Assembly (NCBI GenBank): GCA_944327625.1
Contig: CALVHL010000008.1
Location: forward strand, 20,050 to 84,049
Direction: 5' to 3'
DNA from: an uncultured Clostridia bacterium
GTDB lineage: Bacteria > Bacillota > Clostridia > Christensenellales > Borkfalkiaceae
DNA length: 64,000 nt
A program made the position numbers and the translations under genes. Positions within the stretch are counted from its first letter, which is position 1. The number at the start of each line of letters is the position of its first letter. The notes under the pieces were generated by a model, which saw nothing but the letters and a program-made list of their open reading frames with translations, was not told where the DNA came from and searched no databases. This document shows, one piece after another, positions 8,204-16,762 of the stretch.

Positions 8204-8735
8204 ATTCCACCCTCCTTTCGGCGCCCTTTCTTATGAGGACGCACTGCACGATTATAGCCGCGACGTCTATGCAGAATATGAACTGGCAGACGCCAAGGGC
8301 TATCGCCTCGCCCGTGCCGATAAGCCCCTGCGCCCTGCACCTGAAAGCAGCCGCCGCGCCGTACATACCCGTCATTATTATCGCCGCAATATCGGTGAGC
8401 ACGAACACGACGACGAAGATAATACCCCAAATAGAGAGCGTAAAGAGCACGCCGAGCAGGAATATGACGATATATGCGGGGATATGCACTATTTTCAGTA
8501 CGAGCGTCAGCCGCGTTGCCGAGAGCGCGTCGCCGCCCTTTAAGAGCAGGGAAACGGCAACGCCGAGCGCGAACGCGAACGCCACTGCGGCGCAGGCGAA
8601 CAGCGCGGCGATCAACAGAAAGCCGTTGCCCGCAAATACGCCCTCCATTATTTCAGGAGTATACAGACAGACAAGCCCGACTATGAGCGTGTACGGGTAC
8701 AGCATTACGGGTATGCTGAGCAAATATTTTTTCAT
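8196..8735 (-). CDS. Multi-pass membrane protein, unknown
   Basis: A 179-residue protein starting MKKYLLSIPV. The ATG at 8733-8735 is chosen because GAGGAGG lies directly before it; an in-frame codon at 8759 has no such site. Four to five hydrophobic segments cover most of the chain, with a cytoplasmic-looking RCRAQ loop near residue 137. No recognised domain. It is coupled to the downstream 98-residue membrane protein by an 8-base overlap and has its own promoter at 8808-8836. Function unknown; its location next to surface-polysaccharide genes may be incidental. Confidence 0.65.
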   Translation of the reverse strand: MKKYLLSIPVMLYPYTLIVGLVCLYTPEIMEGVFAGNGFLLIAALFACAAVAFAFALGVAVSLLLKGGDALSATRLTLVLKIVHIPAYIVIFLLGVLFTLSIWGIIFVVVFVLTDIAAIIMTGMYGAAAAFRCRAQGLIGTGEAIALGVCQFIFCIDVAAIIVQCVLIRKGAERRVEYA

Positions 8736-8807
8736 AACTCCTCCTCTTTGCGGAGACATTGCGGGGAAAGGCTGCGCCCCATTTTTAAGGTTATGCGCCT
8801 TTACAAG

Positions 8808-8836
8808 ATTATATCACGGCGGGCGGCGGTTTGCAA
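8808..8836 (-). promoter_or_regulatory. Promoter for the two small membrane proteins
   Basis: Minus-strand TTGCAA at 8831-8836 and TATAAT at 8808-8813 with a 17-bp spacer, in the gap between the GNAT gene and the 179-residue membrane-protein gene. Confidence 0.7.
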
Positions 8837-8842
8837 TACCCA

Positions 8843-9334
8843 TCAAACCCTTTCGTAGGCTATGCGTTCGCTGCCGTCGTCAAGAATAATCGTGCCGCAG
8901 GGCGTAAAACCCTCCTTTTCGAGCGCGCCGCGCATTACGGCGTTGTCGCGGTGGGTGTCGATGCGGATATGCCCGCACACGGACAGCGCGAAGCCGACGA
9001 TGAGGCGCAACATCCCCCTCTTTCCGAACGCGCTTGCCACCTTGTGAATGACGGCGTAGGGCGCGTCGGACAGCCATTGCCCGCCATATATGCGGCGGTA
9101 ACACTCGTCCTCGCCCTCGTAGAACACGAACGACGCGCAGATACAATGACCGTCGTCGACGACGTACAGCCTGCCCGCGGCGAGGTCACATTCCAGCTCG
9201 TCTGCGGTCGGGCGGCTTGTGCCCCACTGCGAAGGATTGCCGTGTTCGCGCATGAATTTCCTCGCGCCGTCATAGATTGCAAGCACGGCGGCAAACTCAC
9301 TCTCCGTCGCCCTGCGCACGATATACCCGTCCAT
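8843..9334 (-). CDS. GNAT-family N-acetyltransferase
   Basis: A 163-residue GNAT fold protein. The start IVRRATESEFAAVLAIYDGA is the usual beta1-alpha1 opening. The acetyl-CoA-binding beta4-alpha3 region is around YAVIHKVASAFGKRGMLR, and the pattern IRIDTHRDNAVMRGALEKEGF is the typical GNAT C-terminal substrate region. It is close to the widespread stand-alone acetyltransferases annotated only as GNAT; the acetyl acceptor is unknown. A GGAGGG site precedes the ATG. It follows rfbD by 57 bp, so it could be co-transcribed with the rhamnose genes without acting on them. Confidence 0.85.
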   Translation of the reverse strand: MDGYIVRRATESEFAAVLAIYDGARKFMREHGNPSQWGTSRPTADELECDLAAGRLYVVDDGHCICASFVFYEGEDECYRRIYGGQWLSDAPYAVIHKVASAFGKRGMLRLIVGFALSVCGHIRIDTHRDNAVMRGALEKEGFTPCGTIILDDGSERIAYERV

Positions 9335-9391
9335 AGTCCCTCCGTCAAAAATAATGCGTCGGACAAGCGATATTGCCCGACGCGCGGTCGT

Positions 9392-10279
9392 TTACATTAT
9401 TTCTTTGAGATACCTTGCAAGCGCGTCCTTCCAGTCGGGAAGGGGCGCGAACCCGTTTTGGATAAGTTTTGCCTTGTCAAGGCGGCTGTTGAAAGGCCTT
9501 GCCGCCTTGGACAACCCGTATTCCGCCGTGGTTACGGGAATTACCTTTGTCGAATACCCCGCCTGACGGAAAATTTCGAGCGTGAAGTCGTACCACGAGA
9601 TATATCCTCCCTCGTTGGTCGCGTGATAATAGCCGTACTTTTCGGTGACTATCATGTCGACCAGCAGTCTTGCGAGGTCGTAGGTGTAGGTGGGCGTACC
9701 TATCTGGTCGTTTACCACCCTGACCGTATCGTACTTCTTGCCGACCGAAAGCATGGTCTTGATGAAGTTCTTGCCGTTGAGCCCGAACACCCACGCTATG
9801 CGGACGATAAAGTACTTGTCGAGAAGCGACGAGACGGCGAGCTCGCCCTCGAGCTTGGTCTCGCCGTAGACATTGAGCGGCTTATAGTCCTTGCAGTCGG
9901 GAAACCACGGCCTTTCGCCCTGTCCGTCGAAGACGTAGTCGGTGGAGATGTACATCATCTTCGCACCGATTTTCTTGCAGACTTCGGCGATATTCTTAGT
10001 GCCGTCGGCGTTGATCGCCCTGACCTTGGGTTTATTCTCCTCATCCTCCGCCGCGTCGACAGCCGTCCACGCCGCGCAGTGAATGACCGCGTCGGGCATT
10101 GCTGAGGTTATTACCTCCTCCACCTGCGCCCTGTCGGTAATATCCATCGGGATATAGCGTTCGTATTTGTCGCACTCGGGCAGAATGTCGCTTCCCACGC
10201 CCTCTATGCCGCGTTTTTTAAGTTCGTTCATTACGTCGTAGCCGAGCTGACCGCCGACGCCCGTTACAAAAATTTTCAT
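9392..10279 (-). CDS. rfbD: dTDP-4-dehydrorhamnose reductase (RfbD)
   Basis: A 295-residue extended short-chain dehydrogenase. It has the nucleotide-binding VTGVGGQLGYDV at residues 5-16, the family-specific YISTDYVFDGQG, and the catalytic pair Tyr-x3-Lys in NVYGETKLEGE. It performs the last step of dTDP-L-rhamnose synthesis, reducing dTDP-4-dehydro-L-rhamnose with NAD(P)H. It is the fourth of four rfb genes in order A-C-B-D on the minus strand, 155 bp downstream of rfbB; no promoter or terminator is clear in that gap. Confidence 0.96.
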   Translation of the reverse strand: MKIFVTGVGGQLGYDVMNELKKRGIEGVGSDILPECDKYERYIPMDITDRAQVEEVITSAMPDAVIHCAAWTAVDAAEDEENKPKVRAINADGTKNIAEVCKKIGAKMMYISTDYVFDGQGERPWFPDCKDYKPLNVYGETKLEGELAVSSLLDKYFIVRIAWVFGLNGKNFIKTMLSVGKKYDTVRVVNDQIGTPTYTYDLARLLVDMIVTEKYGYYHATNEGGYISWYDFTLEIFRQAGYSTKVIPVTTAEYGLSKAARPFNSRLDKAKLIQNGFAPLPDWKDALARYLKEIM

Positions 10280-10434
10280 AGTTATATCTGCCGATTGTAT
10301 TGTTTTATTTTCCGCCGCTCCCGCACAATGTATTTGACAATATTTTGCGAAGATATTCGCAACGCAATTTCCCCGTGAGCCGTTGGCTTAAAGAAGCGAG
10401 CAGCGCGACGAAATAATGCGATGTCTTATTTAAG

Positions 10435-11460
10435 TCAACAACCTCTGTTGCCGTACATCTTCTCGTAATAGTTCCTATACTCTCCCGAAATGATGGTCTG
10501 CCACCATTCCTTGTTGTCGAGATACCACTTTATGGTCTTCTTTATGCCGTCCTCGAACTTGGTTTCGGGCAGCCAGCCGAGCTCGCGGTGAATTTTGGTG
10601 GGATCGATTGCATAGCGCATATCGTGTCCCTTGCGATCGGCGACGAAGGTTATGAGGCTTTCGGGCTTGCCGAGTTCTTTTAAAATGAGCTTGACTATGT
10701 CGATATTTCTCATCTCGTTGTGGCCGCCGACGTTGTAGACTTCGCCCACTCTGCCCTTGTGAATTATAAGGTCGATTGCCTTGCAGTGATCCTCGACGTA
10801 CAGCCAGTCACGCACGTTTTCGCCCTTGCCGTATACGGGAAGGGGCTTGTCCGCAAGCGCGTTGGCTATCATGAGGGGAATTAACTTCTCGGGGAAGTGA
10901 TAGGGGCCGTAGTTATTCGAGCACCTCGAAATGGTGACGGGCAGCCCGTAGGTGCGGTGATATGCGAGAACGAGAAGGTCCGCGCCCGCCTTGCTGGACG
11001 AATAGGGGCTGGACGTGTGAATGGGCGTCTCCTCGGTGAAGAACAGGTCGGGACGGTCGAGCGGCAGATCGCCGTAGACCTCGTCCGTCGATACCTGATG
11101 ATAGCGCCTGATGCCGTACTTGCGGCAGGCGTCCATCATCACCTGGGTGCCGAGTATGTTGGTTTTAAGGAAGATTTCGGGGTTTTCAATGCTCCTGTCG
11201 ACATGGCTTTCAGCCGCAAAGTTGACGACTATGTCGGGGTGCTCCTCCTCAAATATCTTATATATGCCCTCTCTGTCGCATATATCCGTCTTCGAGAAGC
11301 GGAAGTTGGGGTTCTTGAACGCCTCCTCGAGCGTTGAGAGGTTGCCCGCATAGGTCAGGCAATCGACGCACACTATCCTGTAATCGGGGTGCGCTTTGAG
11401 CATATAGTAAACAAAATTTCCGCCGATGAAGCCGGCGCCGCCTGTTACGATTATAGTCAT
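10435..11460 (-). CDS. rfbB: dTDP-glucose 4,6-dehydratase (RfbB)
   Basis: A 341-residue extended SDR enzyme. TGGAGFIGGNF is the NAD-binding loop. The catalytic region has STDEVYGDLP and YSSSKAGADLL (Tyr-x3-Lys). The RmlB-typical VNFAAESHVDRSI and SRCSNNYGPYHFPEKLIP are present. It converts dTDP-glucose to dTDP-4-keto-6-deoxyglucose, the second step of rhamnose synthesis. Its ATG overlaps the rfbC stop by four bases, so the two are translationally coupled. Length and motifs match the family throughout. Confidence 0.97.
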   Translation of the reverse strand: MTIIVTGGAGFIGGNFVYYMLKAHPDYRIVCVDCLTYAGNLSTLEEAFKNPNFRFSKTDICDREGIYKIFEEEHPDIVVNFAAESHVDRSIENPEIFLKTNILGTQVMMDACRKYGIRRYHQVSTDEVYGDLPLDRPDLFFTEETPIHTSSPYSSSKAGADLLVLAYHRTYGLPVTISRCSNNYGPYHFPEKLIPLMIANALADKPLPVYGKGENVRDWLYVEDHCKAIDLIIHKGRVGEVYNVGGHNEMRNIDIVKLILKELGKPESLITFVADRKGHDMRYAIDPTKIHRELGWLPETKFEDGIKKTIKWYLDNKEWWQTIISGEYRNYYEKMYGNRGC

Positions 11461-12005
11461 AATACAAACTCCGTTTTACTCTCTTTCAATGTGGGATGTT
11501 TCTGGTCCTTTTCGCTTAAAAGCGGCTGTCCCTCGTACTGCCAGTCGATGGCGATGTCGGGATCGTTCCACGCTATGCCGCCCTCGTCCTCGGGGTGATA
11601 GAACTGGTCGCACTTATATGCGAAAGTCGCCGTATCGCTGAGCACGACGAAGCCGTGCGCAAACCCGCGCGGGATCATGAACATTCTCTTATTCTCCTCC
11701 GAGAGCACTACGCCCACCCACTTGCCGTAGGTCGCGCTGCCCTTTCTGAGGTCGACGGCTACGTCTAAAACTTCGCCTTCGAGCACCCTGACGAGCTTTG
11801 CCTGAGGATAGGTCTTCTGGAAGTGCAATCCCCTCAAAACGCCCTTCTTGCTCCTCGACTGGTTGTCCTGCACGAAGGTATAGTCAAGACCGTTCGCCCT
11901 GAACTCGTTTTCGTTATAAGTTTCCATGAAATATCCGCGGTTATCGCCGAATACCTTGGGCTCTATAATGTAGACGCCCTCTATTTCAGTCTTCAAAAAT
12001 GTCAT
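11457..12005 (-). CDS. rfbC: dTDP-4-dehydrorhamnose 3,5-epimerase (RfbC)
   Basis: A 182-residue cupin-fold epimerase. The segment FVQDNQSRSKKGVLRGLHFQ carries the RmlC catalytic histidine and substrate arginine, and PRGFAHGFVVLSDTATFAYKC is the second conserved block. It epimerises C3 and C5 of dTDP-4-keto-6-deoxyglucose. One base separates it from rfbA and four bases overlap rfbB. The length is typical of the family. Confidence 0.97.
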   Translation of the reverse strand: MTFLKTEIEGVYIIEPKVFGDNRGYFMETYNENEFRANGLDYTFVQDNQSRSKKGVLRGLHFQKTYPQAKLVRVLEGEVLDVAVDLRKGSATYGKWVGVVLSEENKRMFMIPRGFAHGFVVLSDTATFAYKCDQFYHPEDEGGIAWNDPDIAIDWQYEGQPLLSEKDQKHPTLKESKTEFVL

Positions 12006-12006
12006 A

Positions 12007-12903
12007 TCAATATAACCCGTCCATAAATTTTCCGTCTATTACGTCTTTGAGGTACTGTCCGTACTGATTTTTCTTCATCGGCTCGTACAGTTCGAGCACC
12101 TGTTCCTTGGTTATCCAGCCGTTGAGATAGGATATTTCTTCGAGGCAGGCAACCTTTCTGTGCTGGTGCGTTTCGACCGTCTTGATGAAGTTGGTCGCGT
12201 CGACAAGGCTTTCGTGCGTGCCCGTATCCAGCCACGTGAAGCCCTGACCGAGTATTTCGACGTGCAGATTGCCCTGTTCGAGATATATTCTGTTGAGGTC
12301 GGTGATTTCAAGCTCGCCGCGCGGCGACGGGGTGAGCCCCTTGGCGTATTCGACGACCTTATTGTCGTAGAAATACAGCCCCGTGACGCAGTAATTGCTC
12401 TTGGGTTTTGCCGGCTTTTCCTCGATGGATATCGCCTTGCCCGTATGGTCGAACTCGACAATTCCGAAACGCTCGGGATCTTCGACGTAGTAGCCGAATA
12501 CCGTCGCACCATTGCCGTTCGCGGCGTGCTCGACAGCCTTTTTAAGGCGCTTTTTGAGACCGTGCCCCGCGAATATGTTGTCGCCGAGCACCATTGCGAC
12601 GTTATCGTTTCCGATGAAATCAGAGCCGATTATGAACGCCTGCGCCAGTCCGTCGGGCGAGGGCTGAACGGCATAACTCAAATTTATGCCCAGCTTATGC
12701 CCGTCGCCGAACAGTTCTTCAAAGCGCGGCGTGTCCTGCGGCGTGGAGATGATGAGTATATCCCTTATGCCCGCATTCATGAGCACGGACATCGGGTAAT
12801 ATATCATGGGTTTGTCGTATATGGGAAGCAGCTGTTTGCTCGTCACCCTCGTGAGAGGATAGAGCCTCGTTCCGCTGCCGCCCGCAAGAATTATTCCCTT
12901 CAT
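12007..12903 (-). CDS. rfbA: Glucose-1-phosphate thymidylyltransferase (RfbA)
   Basis: A 298-residue nucleotidyltransferase. [20 protein letters not shown] and [14 protein letters not shown] are the RmlA nucleotide-binding signatures, and VMVLGDN-type and [19 protein letters not shown] blocks follow. It makes dTDP-glucose from glucose 1-phosphate and dTTP. The frame is open to 12936, but the ATG at 12901-12903 has AAGGAGAAATACTT in front of it and gives the standard start (MKGIILAGG). It is the second gene of the locus A operon, 13 bp after the priming transferase. Confidence 0.97.
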   Translation of the reverse strand: MKGIILAGGSGTRLYPLTRVTSKQLLPIYDKPMIYYPMSVLMNAGIRDILIISTPQDTPRFEELFGDGHKLGINLSYAVQPSPDGLAQAFIIGSDFIGNDNVAMVLGDNIFAGHGLKKRLKKAVEHAANGNGATVFGYYVEDPERFGIVEFDHTGKAISIEEKPAKPKSNYCVTGLYFYDNKVVEYAKGLTPSPRGELEITDLNRIYLEQGNLHVEILGQGFTWLDTGTHESLVDATNFIKTVETHQHRKVACLEEISYLNGWITKEQVLELYEPMKKNQYGQYLKDVIDGKFMDGLY

Positions 12904-12916
12904 AAGTATTTCTCCT

Positions 12917-13717
12917 TTATTCCCCGCTTCTGTCAAAGAGCACCATGAACGCGCCCTTGCAGATTATCTTGAAATCGAGCCAGAGGCTCTGCTTTCTGAT
13001 GTATTCTATGTCCAGCTCCACCCACTCGTCAAACGACAGCGCGTTACGGTCGTGCTGTATCTGCCAGAGACATAACAGCCCGCCCTTGACGTCCAGCCGG
13101 TGCATCTGGTAGGGCGTGTATTCGTCTACCTCGCTCGGCAGCGGCGAACGCGGTCCGACTACGCTGAGCTTCCCGACGAATATATCCCACAGCTGCGGCA
13201 GTTCGTCTATCGAAAGCTTCCTTAAAACCTTGCCCACCTTGGTTATCCTCGGATCGTTCTTCATCTTGAACGCGGGACCGTCCGCTTCGTTCAGCCCCTC
13301 GTCGATGAGCTTCTGTTTCATCTCCTCGGCGTTGAGGCACATAGAGCGGATTTTATGGAACTTTATGTTCTTGCCGCGACTGCCGTCCTTATTATTTTTT
13401 CCCACTCTTTCGGAAGTATATATCGGGTTGCCCCTGTCTTCCAGCCATTTTACAAGGAGCGCGATTATTATGACGGGCGAAAGCACTATCATAGCCAGCC
13501 CCGACGACACTATGTCGAAAGCGCGCTTTATAAAGAGATAGCAGCCGTAGCGGAAGCCGCGCTTTGCAAACGAGACATATTCCTCCCCGCTCTGCACTTT
13601 ATTATCTACGACGAGAACGGGCGAACATACCTCGTCTTCGGCGAAATTCGTCGCGGCAGTCGCCGCGGTCTCGTCCTCGGCGGGAATATCGTTTATAATT
13701 TCTTTCATCTCTTGCAT
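12917..13717 (-). CDS. Undecaprenyl-phosphate sugar phosphotransferase (priming), copy A
   Basis: A 266-residue WcaJ/WbaP-type bacterial sugar transferase. An N-terminal tail of about 70 variable residues precedes one hydrophobic (re-entrant) helix at about 80-105. The catalytic domain follows, with [52 protein letters not shown] and GGLLCLWQI. It starts repeat-unit synthesis by moving a sugar 1-phosphate onto undecaprenyl phosphate. The start at 13717 (MQEMKEII) is chosen because the paralogue at 43672-44466 starts at the matching place, although the frame is open to 13882. From about 12921 to 13450 the DNA is identical to the paralogue; towards the 5' end it diverges. Confidence 0.93.
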   Translation of the reverse strand: MQEMKEIINDIPAEDETAATAATNFAEDEVCSPVLVVDNKVQSGEEYVSFAKRGFRYGCYLFIKRAFDIVSSGLAMIVLSPVIIIALLVKWLEDRGNPIYTSERVGKNNKDGSRGKNIKFHKIRSMCLNAEEMKQKLIDEGLNEADGPAFKMKNDPRITKVGKVLRKLSIDELPQLWDIFVGKLSVVGPRSPLPSEVDEYTPYQMHRLDVKGGLLCLWQIQHDRNALSFDEWVELDIEYIRKQSLWLDFKIICKGAFMVLFDRSGE

Positions 13718-13821
13718 AACTTTTCCCCGACGAACGAAAGCCCGCAACGCGCAGGCGCGGCGCGCATAGCGGGAAAAACTCACGGAGGATCCCCCCGCGA
13801 GCAATCTGAATTTCAGGTTTT

Positions 13822-13896
13822 TTAGGGCAATCCGTTCGGCGCAGCGCGGAAATGCGCGGCGGACATACGACAGAACTGCCACATTCTTTCGGTCAT
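13822..13896 (-). other. Possible upstream ORF in the locus A leader
   Basis: A 24-codon ORF (MTERMWQFCR..., TAA at 13822-13824) whose ATG lies within about five bases of the predicted transcription start, so it would be leaderless. It sits in a roughly 180-nt leader before the priming transferase. It may be chance; no codon-based proof is available. Confidence 0.25.
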
Positions 13897-13905
13897 CTTA
13901 CTACT

Positions 13906-13934
13906 ATTATAAAATATGCCCGTTATTTTGTCAA
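13906..13934 (-). promoter_or_regulatory. Consensus promoter of polysaccharide locus A
   Basis: Minus-strand TTGACA at 13929-13934 and TATAAT at 13906-13911 with a 17-bp spacer: a perfect consensus. It drives the priming transferase and rfb genes after a leader of about 180 nt, and faces away from the AraC-regulator promoter 124 bp to the right. Confidence 0.88.
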
Positions 13935-14057
13935 TAAATAGCGCGGGCAAATTGCCCCTCTCCTTCCCGCCAAGAGGTATTTTTTACAATTTTTAGAGAG
14001 AAAAAAGTCAAAACAGAATATGCCGATTTATATAAACCATAAAAAAATTGACTTTGA

Positions 14058-14086
14058 TTGACTTCAAGGGGGGATTATTATACAAT
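14058..14086 (+). promoter_or_regulatory. Promoter of the AraC-family regulator gene
   Basis: TTGACT at 14058-14063 and TACAAT at 14081-14086 with a 17-bp spacer. A second TTGACT at 14048-14053 overlaps upstream. A naive ORF call would use the TTG of this -35 box as a start codon; it is a promoter element, 71 bp before the true start. Confidence 0.75.
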
Positions 14087-14156
14087 AGTGTCAGACGAGA
14101 TTGCCGCCTTTTTGGAAGGGAAAACCATTCAAACGGGCGGCGCGGGGAGAAAAATT

Positions 14157-15032
14157 ATGCAGGCTAAGCGCGAATTGTGGCAATACAGGGATAAAGCCAA
14201 GGTATGGGTGGGCAAATATAAGAATTCACACAATATGCCGCACTGGCACTATGACTGCGAGCTCATCTACCTCGAATACGGCGAACTGGACATTTTTTGC
14301 AACGGCTCGGCTTACCGCATAAGCGCGGGGCAATCGTTCTTCATTGACAGCGAACAGGTGCACTATATGCACGCGCGCACGCCCGACACGGTCGCGCGGC
14401 TTGTAATTTTCAACTATGACCTCATTTCGACTTTCACATCTTCGCTTTCGCTCGTTTCGCCCGTGCTCTCCGCCGACTATCAGATAGACGAGCTGTATTC
14501 ATCCCTCCTTAAAAAGCTTAAAGAAAAGCAGCCCTTCTACATTCACGAGACGGCGCTGGACGTGGCGGTGAAGTTTTTGCAGATTTTCAGAAACGAGCCG
14601 ACCGAGACCAAAAAGGAGACGAAAGCCGACCGCTTCAAGGCGCTGCTGACAAAGATTGACGAGCAGTACGAATTTTTCGACATTCAGTCGGCGGCGGAAT
14701 TTCTCAACATGAACGCCACCTATTTTTCCCGACTTTTCCACAGTCAGATGGGCATAACCTTTTCGCAGTACCTCAACTATGTCAGGACCAAAAACGCCGT
14801 CGCCATGCTCAAAGAGAGCGACAGACTTTCTATGACAGAGATTGCCATAAAGTGCGGCTTTTCGACCATAAGGAATTTCAACCGCATCTTCAAGGACTAT
14901 ACGGGCTATACTCCCCGCGAAATGCCCAGAGATTACATTATGAAGGAGAACGTCAACGACATCTCCTCTGCAAGCCAGAACCCGACGCTTAAAGAGTGCG
15001 AGCTGCTTGAAAGTTCGGACGATCAGCCGTAA
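14157..15032 (+). CDS. AraC-family transcriptional regulator
   Basis: A 291-residue regulator. The N-terminal half is a cupin-like ligand-binding domain (MPHWHYDCELIYLEYGELDIF at about 27-47, with the His-rich opening typical of sugar-sensing AraC proteins). The C-terminal half holds two helix-turn-helix motifs: FDIQSAAEFLNMNATYFSRLF and LSMTEIAIKCGFSTIRNFNRIF, followed by FKDYTGYTPRE. A 35-residue acidic/polar tail follows. The ATG at 14157-14159 is chosen because GGGGAGA lies before it and the upstream codons fall inside the promoter. It is the only plus-strand gene in the left half and is divergent from locus A, so the 14.0-kb intergenic region is the obvious place for it to act. Confidence 0.9.
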   Translation: MQAKRELWQYRDKAKVWVGKYKNSHNMPHWHYDCELIYLEYGELDIFCNGSAYRISAGQSFFIDSEQVHYMHARTPDTVARLVIFNYDLISTFTSSLSLVSPVLSADYQIDELYSSLLKKLKEKQPFYIHETALDVAVKFLQIFRNEPTETKKETKADRFKALLTKIDEQYEFFDIQSAAEFLNMNATYFSRLFHSQMGITFSQYLNYVRTKNAVAMLKESDRLSMTEIAIKCGFSTIRNFNRIFKDYTGYTPREMPRDYIMKENVNDISSASQNPTLKECELLESSDDQP

Positions 15033-15042
15033 ATTTTCAGCA

Positions 15043-15072
15043 ATTGTCCTACATATATGCCGCAACCAACGC
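15043..15072 (+). repeat. 30-bp intergenic repeat, copy 3
   Basis: Starts ATTGTCCTACATATATGCC and ends AACCAACGC. It lies just after the AraC gene stop and is followed 61 bp later by copy 4 in the same orientation. Confidence 0.75.
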
Positions 15073-15133
15073 ATATTTTCAGATTAAAAACCAATTTATC
15101 TTATTTTTTTGCGGCAATGCGGCGTTTTACTCG

Positions 15134-15163
15134 ATTGCCCCGCATATATGCCGCAACCAACGG
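15134..15163 (+). repeat. 30-bp intergenic repeat, copy 4
   Basis: ATTGCCCCGCATATATGCCG followed by CAACCAACGG. It is immediately upstream of a 17-bp-stem hairpin. Copies 3 and 4 form the only close same-direction pair in the window. Confidence 0.78.
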
Positions 15164-15172
15164 CTTTTAAAG

Positions 15173-15212
15173 CGCAGAAAGAGCACCCGAAACGGCGGGT
15201 GCTCTTTCTGCG
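15173..15212 (+). terminator. Strong hairpin after the AraC gene
   Basis: Perfect 17-bp inverted repeat, CGCAGAAAGAGCACCCG with a 6-base loop, in the gap between convergent genes. There is no long U-run, but the stem itself ends in TTTCTGCG. It probably separates the AraC transcript from the opposing acylation operon. Confidence 0.65.
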
Positions 15213-15259
15213 ATTTACTCTGTTTGCCATTGCCTCCGAAACAGCTTACTAAGGGCGAA

Positions 15260-15291
15260 AAAACGCGGCGCAGGAGAGTGCGCCGCGTTTT
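15260..15291 (-). terminator. Rho-independent terminator of the acylation operon
   Basis: 13-bp perfect stem AAAACGCGGCGCA / TGCGCCGCGTTTT with loop GGAGAG. On the minus strand it is followed by a TTTTTT run, 35 bp after the stop codon of the acyl ligase gene. Confidence 0.85.
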
Positions 15292-15325
15292 ATATGTCGC
15301 TTTATATTGGCTATGTTGCCCGCAT

Positions 15326-16762
15326 TCAGCGCACAAACATTGCCCTGACCGCCTGCTTGTCGGGCTTTGCCGACGAGGTGAGCGGAACGGCGTCCACCCG
15401 CACCATAAAGCGGGGCAGCTCGTTTTTGGGCAGCACGGCGCGAAACGCGGCGAAAAGCTCGCCCTCGTCACAGTTACAGACGACCGCCGCGACGGGCACT
15501 TCGCCCTCGCTCTCGTCGGGTATTCCGACGACGCAGACGTCGCGTACTGCGGCAAGGCTTAAAATTTTCTGCTCTATGGCGACGGCGGAGAGGTTGTTGC
15601 CGTTGCGTATTATTATGTCCTTCTTTCTGCCGCTGACGTGCAGAAAGCCCCTCTCGTCGATATAGCCGAGGTCGCCCGTGTGCAGCCAGCCGTCGCCGTC
15701 TATCGCCGCGCGGGTGGCCTTTTCGTCACCCCAATAGCCGAGCATTACGGCGGGAGACCTGACGCAGATTTCGCCGTCCTCGCCTATCCTGCCCTCGTTC
15801 ATCGGCAGAAATACGCCGACCGTCGTCCTGCGGAGTTCGCGCTCGGTCTCGATGGGCGTTCCCGCAATGCCTATACATTCGCTCATTCCGTAGACGGGCA
15901 CGAGCGTCAGCCCCAGCGTGTCCTCTATGAACGAAAACTGCTTTTCGGAGACGGGCGCGCCGCCTATTACGCCCACCCTTAAACTCGTCTTTATTCCGAG
16001 CGCCGCCACCTCTGCGGCGACTGCGTTTGCAAAGGAGGGAACGCCGTCGAGGCGCGTTATCGAATAGCGCATAAGACAGCTTACAATATACTGCGGAGTG
16101 ACCTCGCGGGGAAACAGCAATTCATACCTGTACATGAGCGCGGTGGTCAGCACGGCGAGCCCGAATACGTGGTGAACGGGCAACATCTCCATGGATATGT
16201 CGCTGTCGAGATAACAGCCGCCGTAGCCGTAGTTGAGCGTGTGGTTGAGATAGTTGTACTGCGACAGCGTAACCGCCTTGAAATTGCCCGTCGAGCCCGA
16301 CGTGAAGATGACGACGGCGGATGCGTACACGTCGACTTTGCCGAACGCATACTCCCCCTCGCCCTCAATGTCGAGCGGCTCGCCGTCGATGCGCCAGTCG
16401 CCGTCGGCGGAAATGCCGCCCTGCGCCTGCTCGTTGGTAATGTACGCCCTGACGGGAATATCTATGCCGCTACCCTTGAGCGCCGCTTCCGCCGAAGTAT
16501 GCGGATCGGTGAGCACGACCGTCACGCCGAGCGCCTGCAGGGCGTAGAACAGGACCGCCGTACCCAGACAGCGCGTCGCGCGGAGCACCGCCGCGTCGCC
16601 CGCCGAAAGTTTTTCGGAAAGCCTGCGGCCTATTCCGCAAACCCTGCCGTAGACCTGTTTAGCCGTCAGCGCATAGTCCTCGGTAAAGAGAAATCTCTTG
16701 TCGGGCGACTGCGCCGCAAATTCTGATAGAAGTTCAATCAAGCTCTTTTTAATCGTCTGCAT
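15326..16762 (-). CDS. AMP-forming acyl ligase (ANL superfamily)
   Basis: A 478-residue adenylate-forming enzyme with motifs in order: the phosphate loop VVIFTSGSTGNFKAVTLSQ near residue 155, YGMSECIG (A5), GWLHTGDLGYIDERG (A7) and GRKKDIIIRNGNNLSAVAIE (A8). The A10 region near the C-terminus reads LTSSAKPDKQAVR. It is shorter than fatty acyl-CoA ligases and close in size to DltA-like proteins. The family activates a carboxylic acid as acyl-AMP and passes it to CoA or a carrier thiol. It is the last gene of the eight-gene operon and overlaps the CAT-like gene by 14 bp. No carrier protein gene is nearby, so the acceptor thiol (CoA or a remote carrier) is open. Confidence 0.88.
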   Translation of the reverse strand: MQTIKKSLIELLSEFAAQSPDKRFLFTEDYALTAKQVYGRVCGIGRRLSEKLSAGDAAVLRATRCLGTAVLFYALQALGVTVVLTDPHTSAEAALKGSGIDIPVRAYITNEQAQGGISADGDWRIDGEPLDIEGEGEYAFGKVDVYASAVVIFTSGSTGNFKAVTLSQYNYLNHTLNYGYGGCYLDSDISMEMLPVHHVFGLAVLTTALMYRYELLFPREVTPQYIVSCLMRYSITRLDGVPSFANAVAAEVAALGIKTSLRVGVIGGAPVSEKQFSFIEDTLGLTLVPVYGMSECIGIAGTPIETERELRRTTVGVFLPMNEGRIGEDGEICVRSPAVMLGYWGDEKATRAAIDGDGWLHTGDLGYIDERGFLHVSGRKKDIIIRNGNNLSAVAIEQKILSLAAVRDVCVVGIPDESEGEVPVAAVVCNCDEGELFAAFRAVLPKNELPRFMVRVDAVPLTSSAKPDKQAVRAMFVR

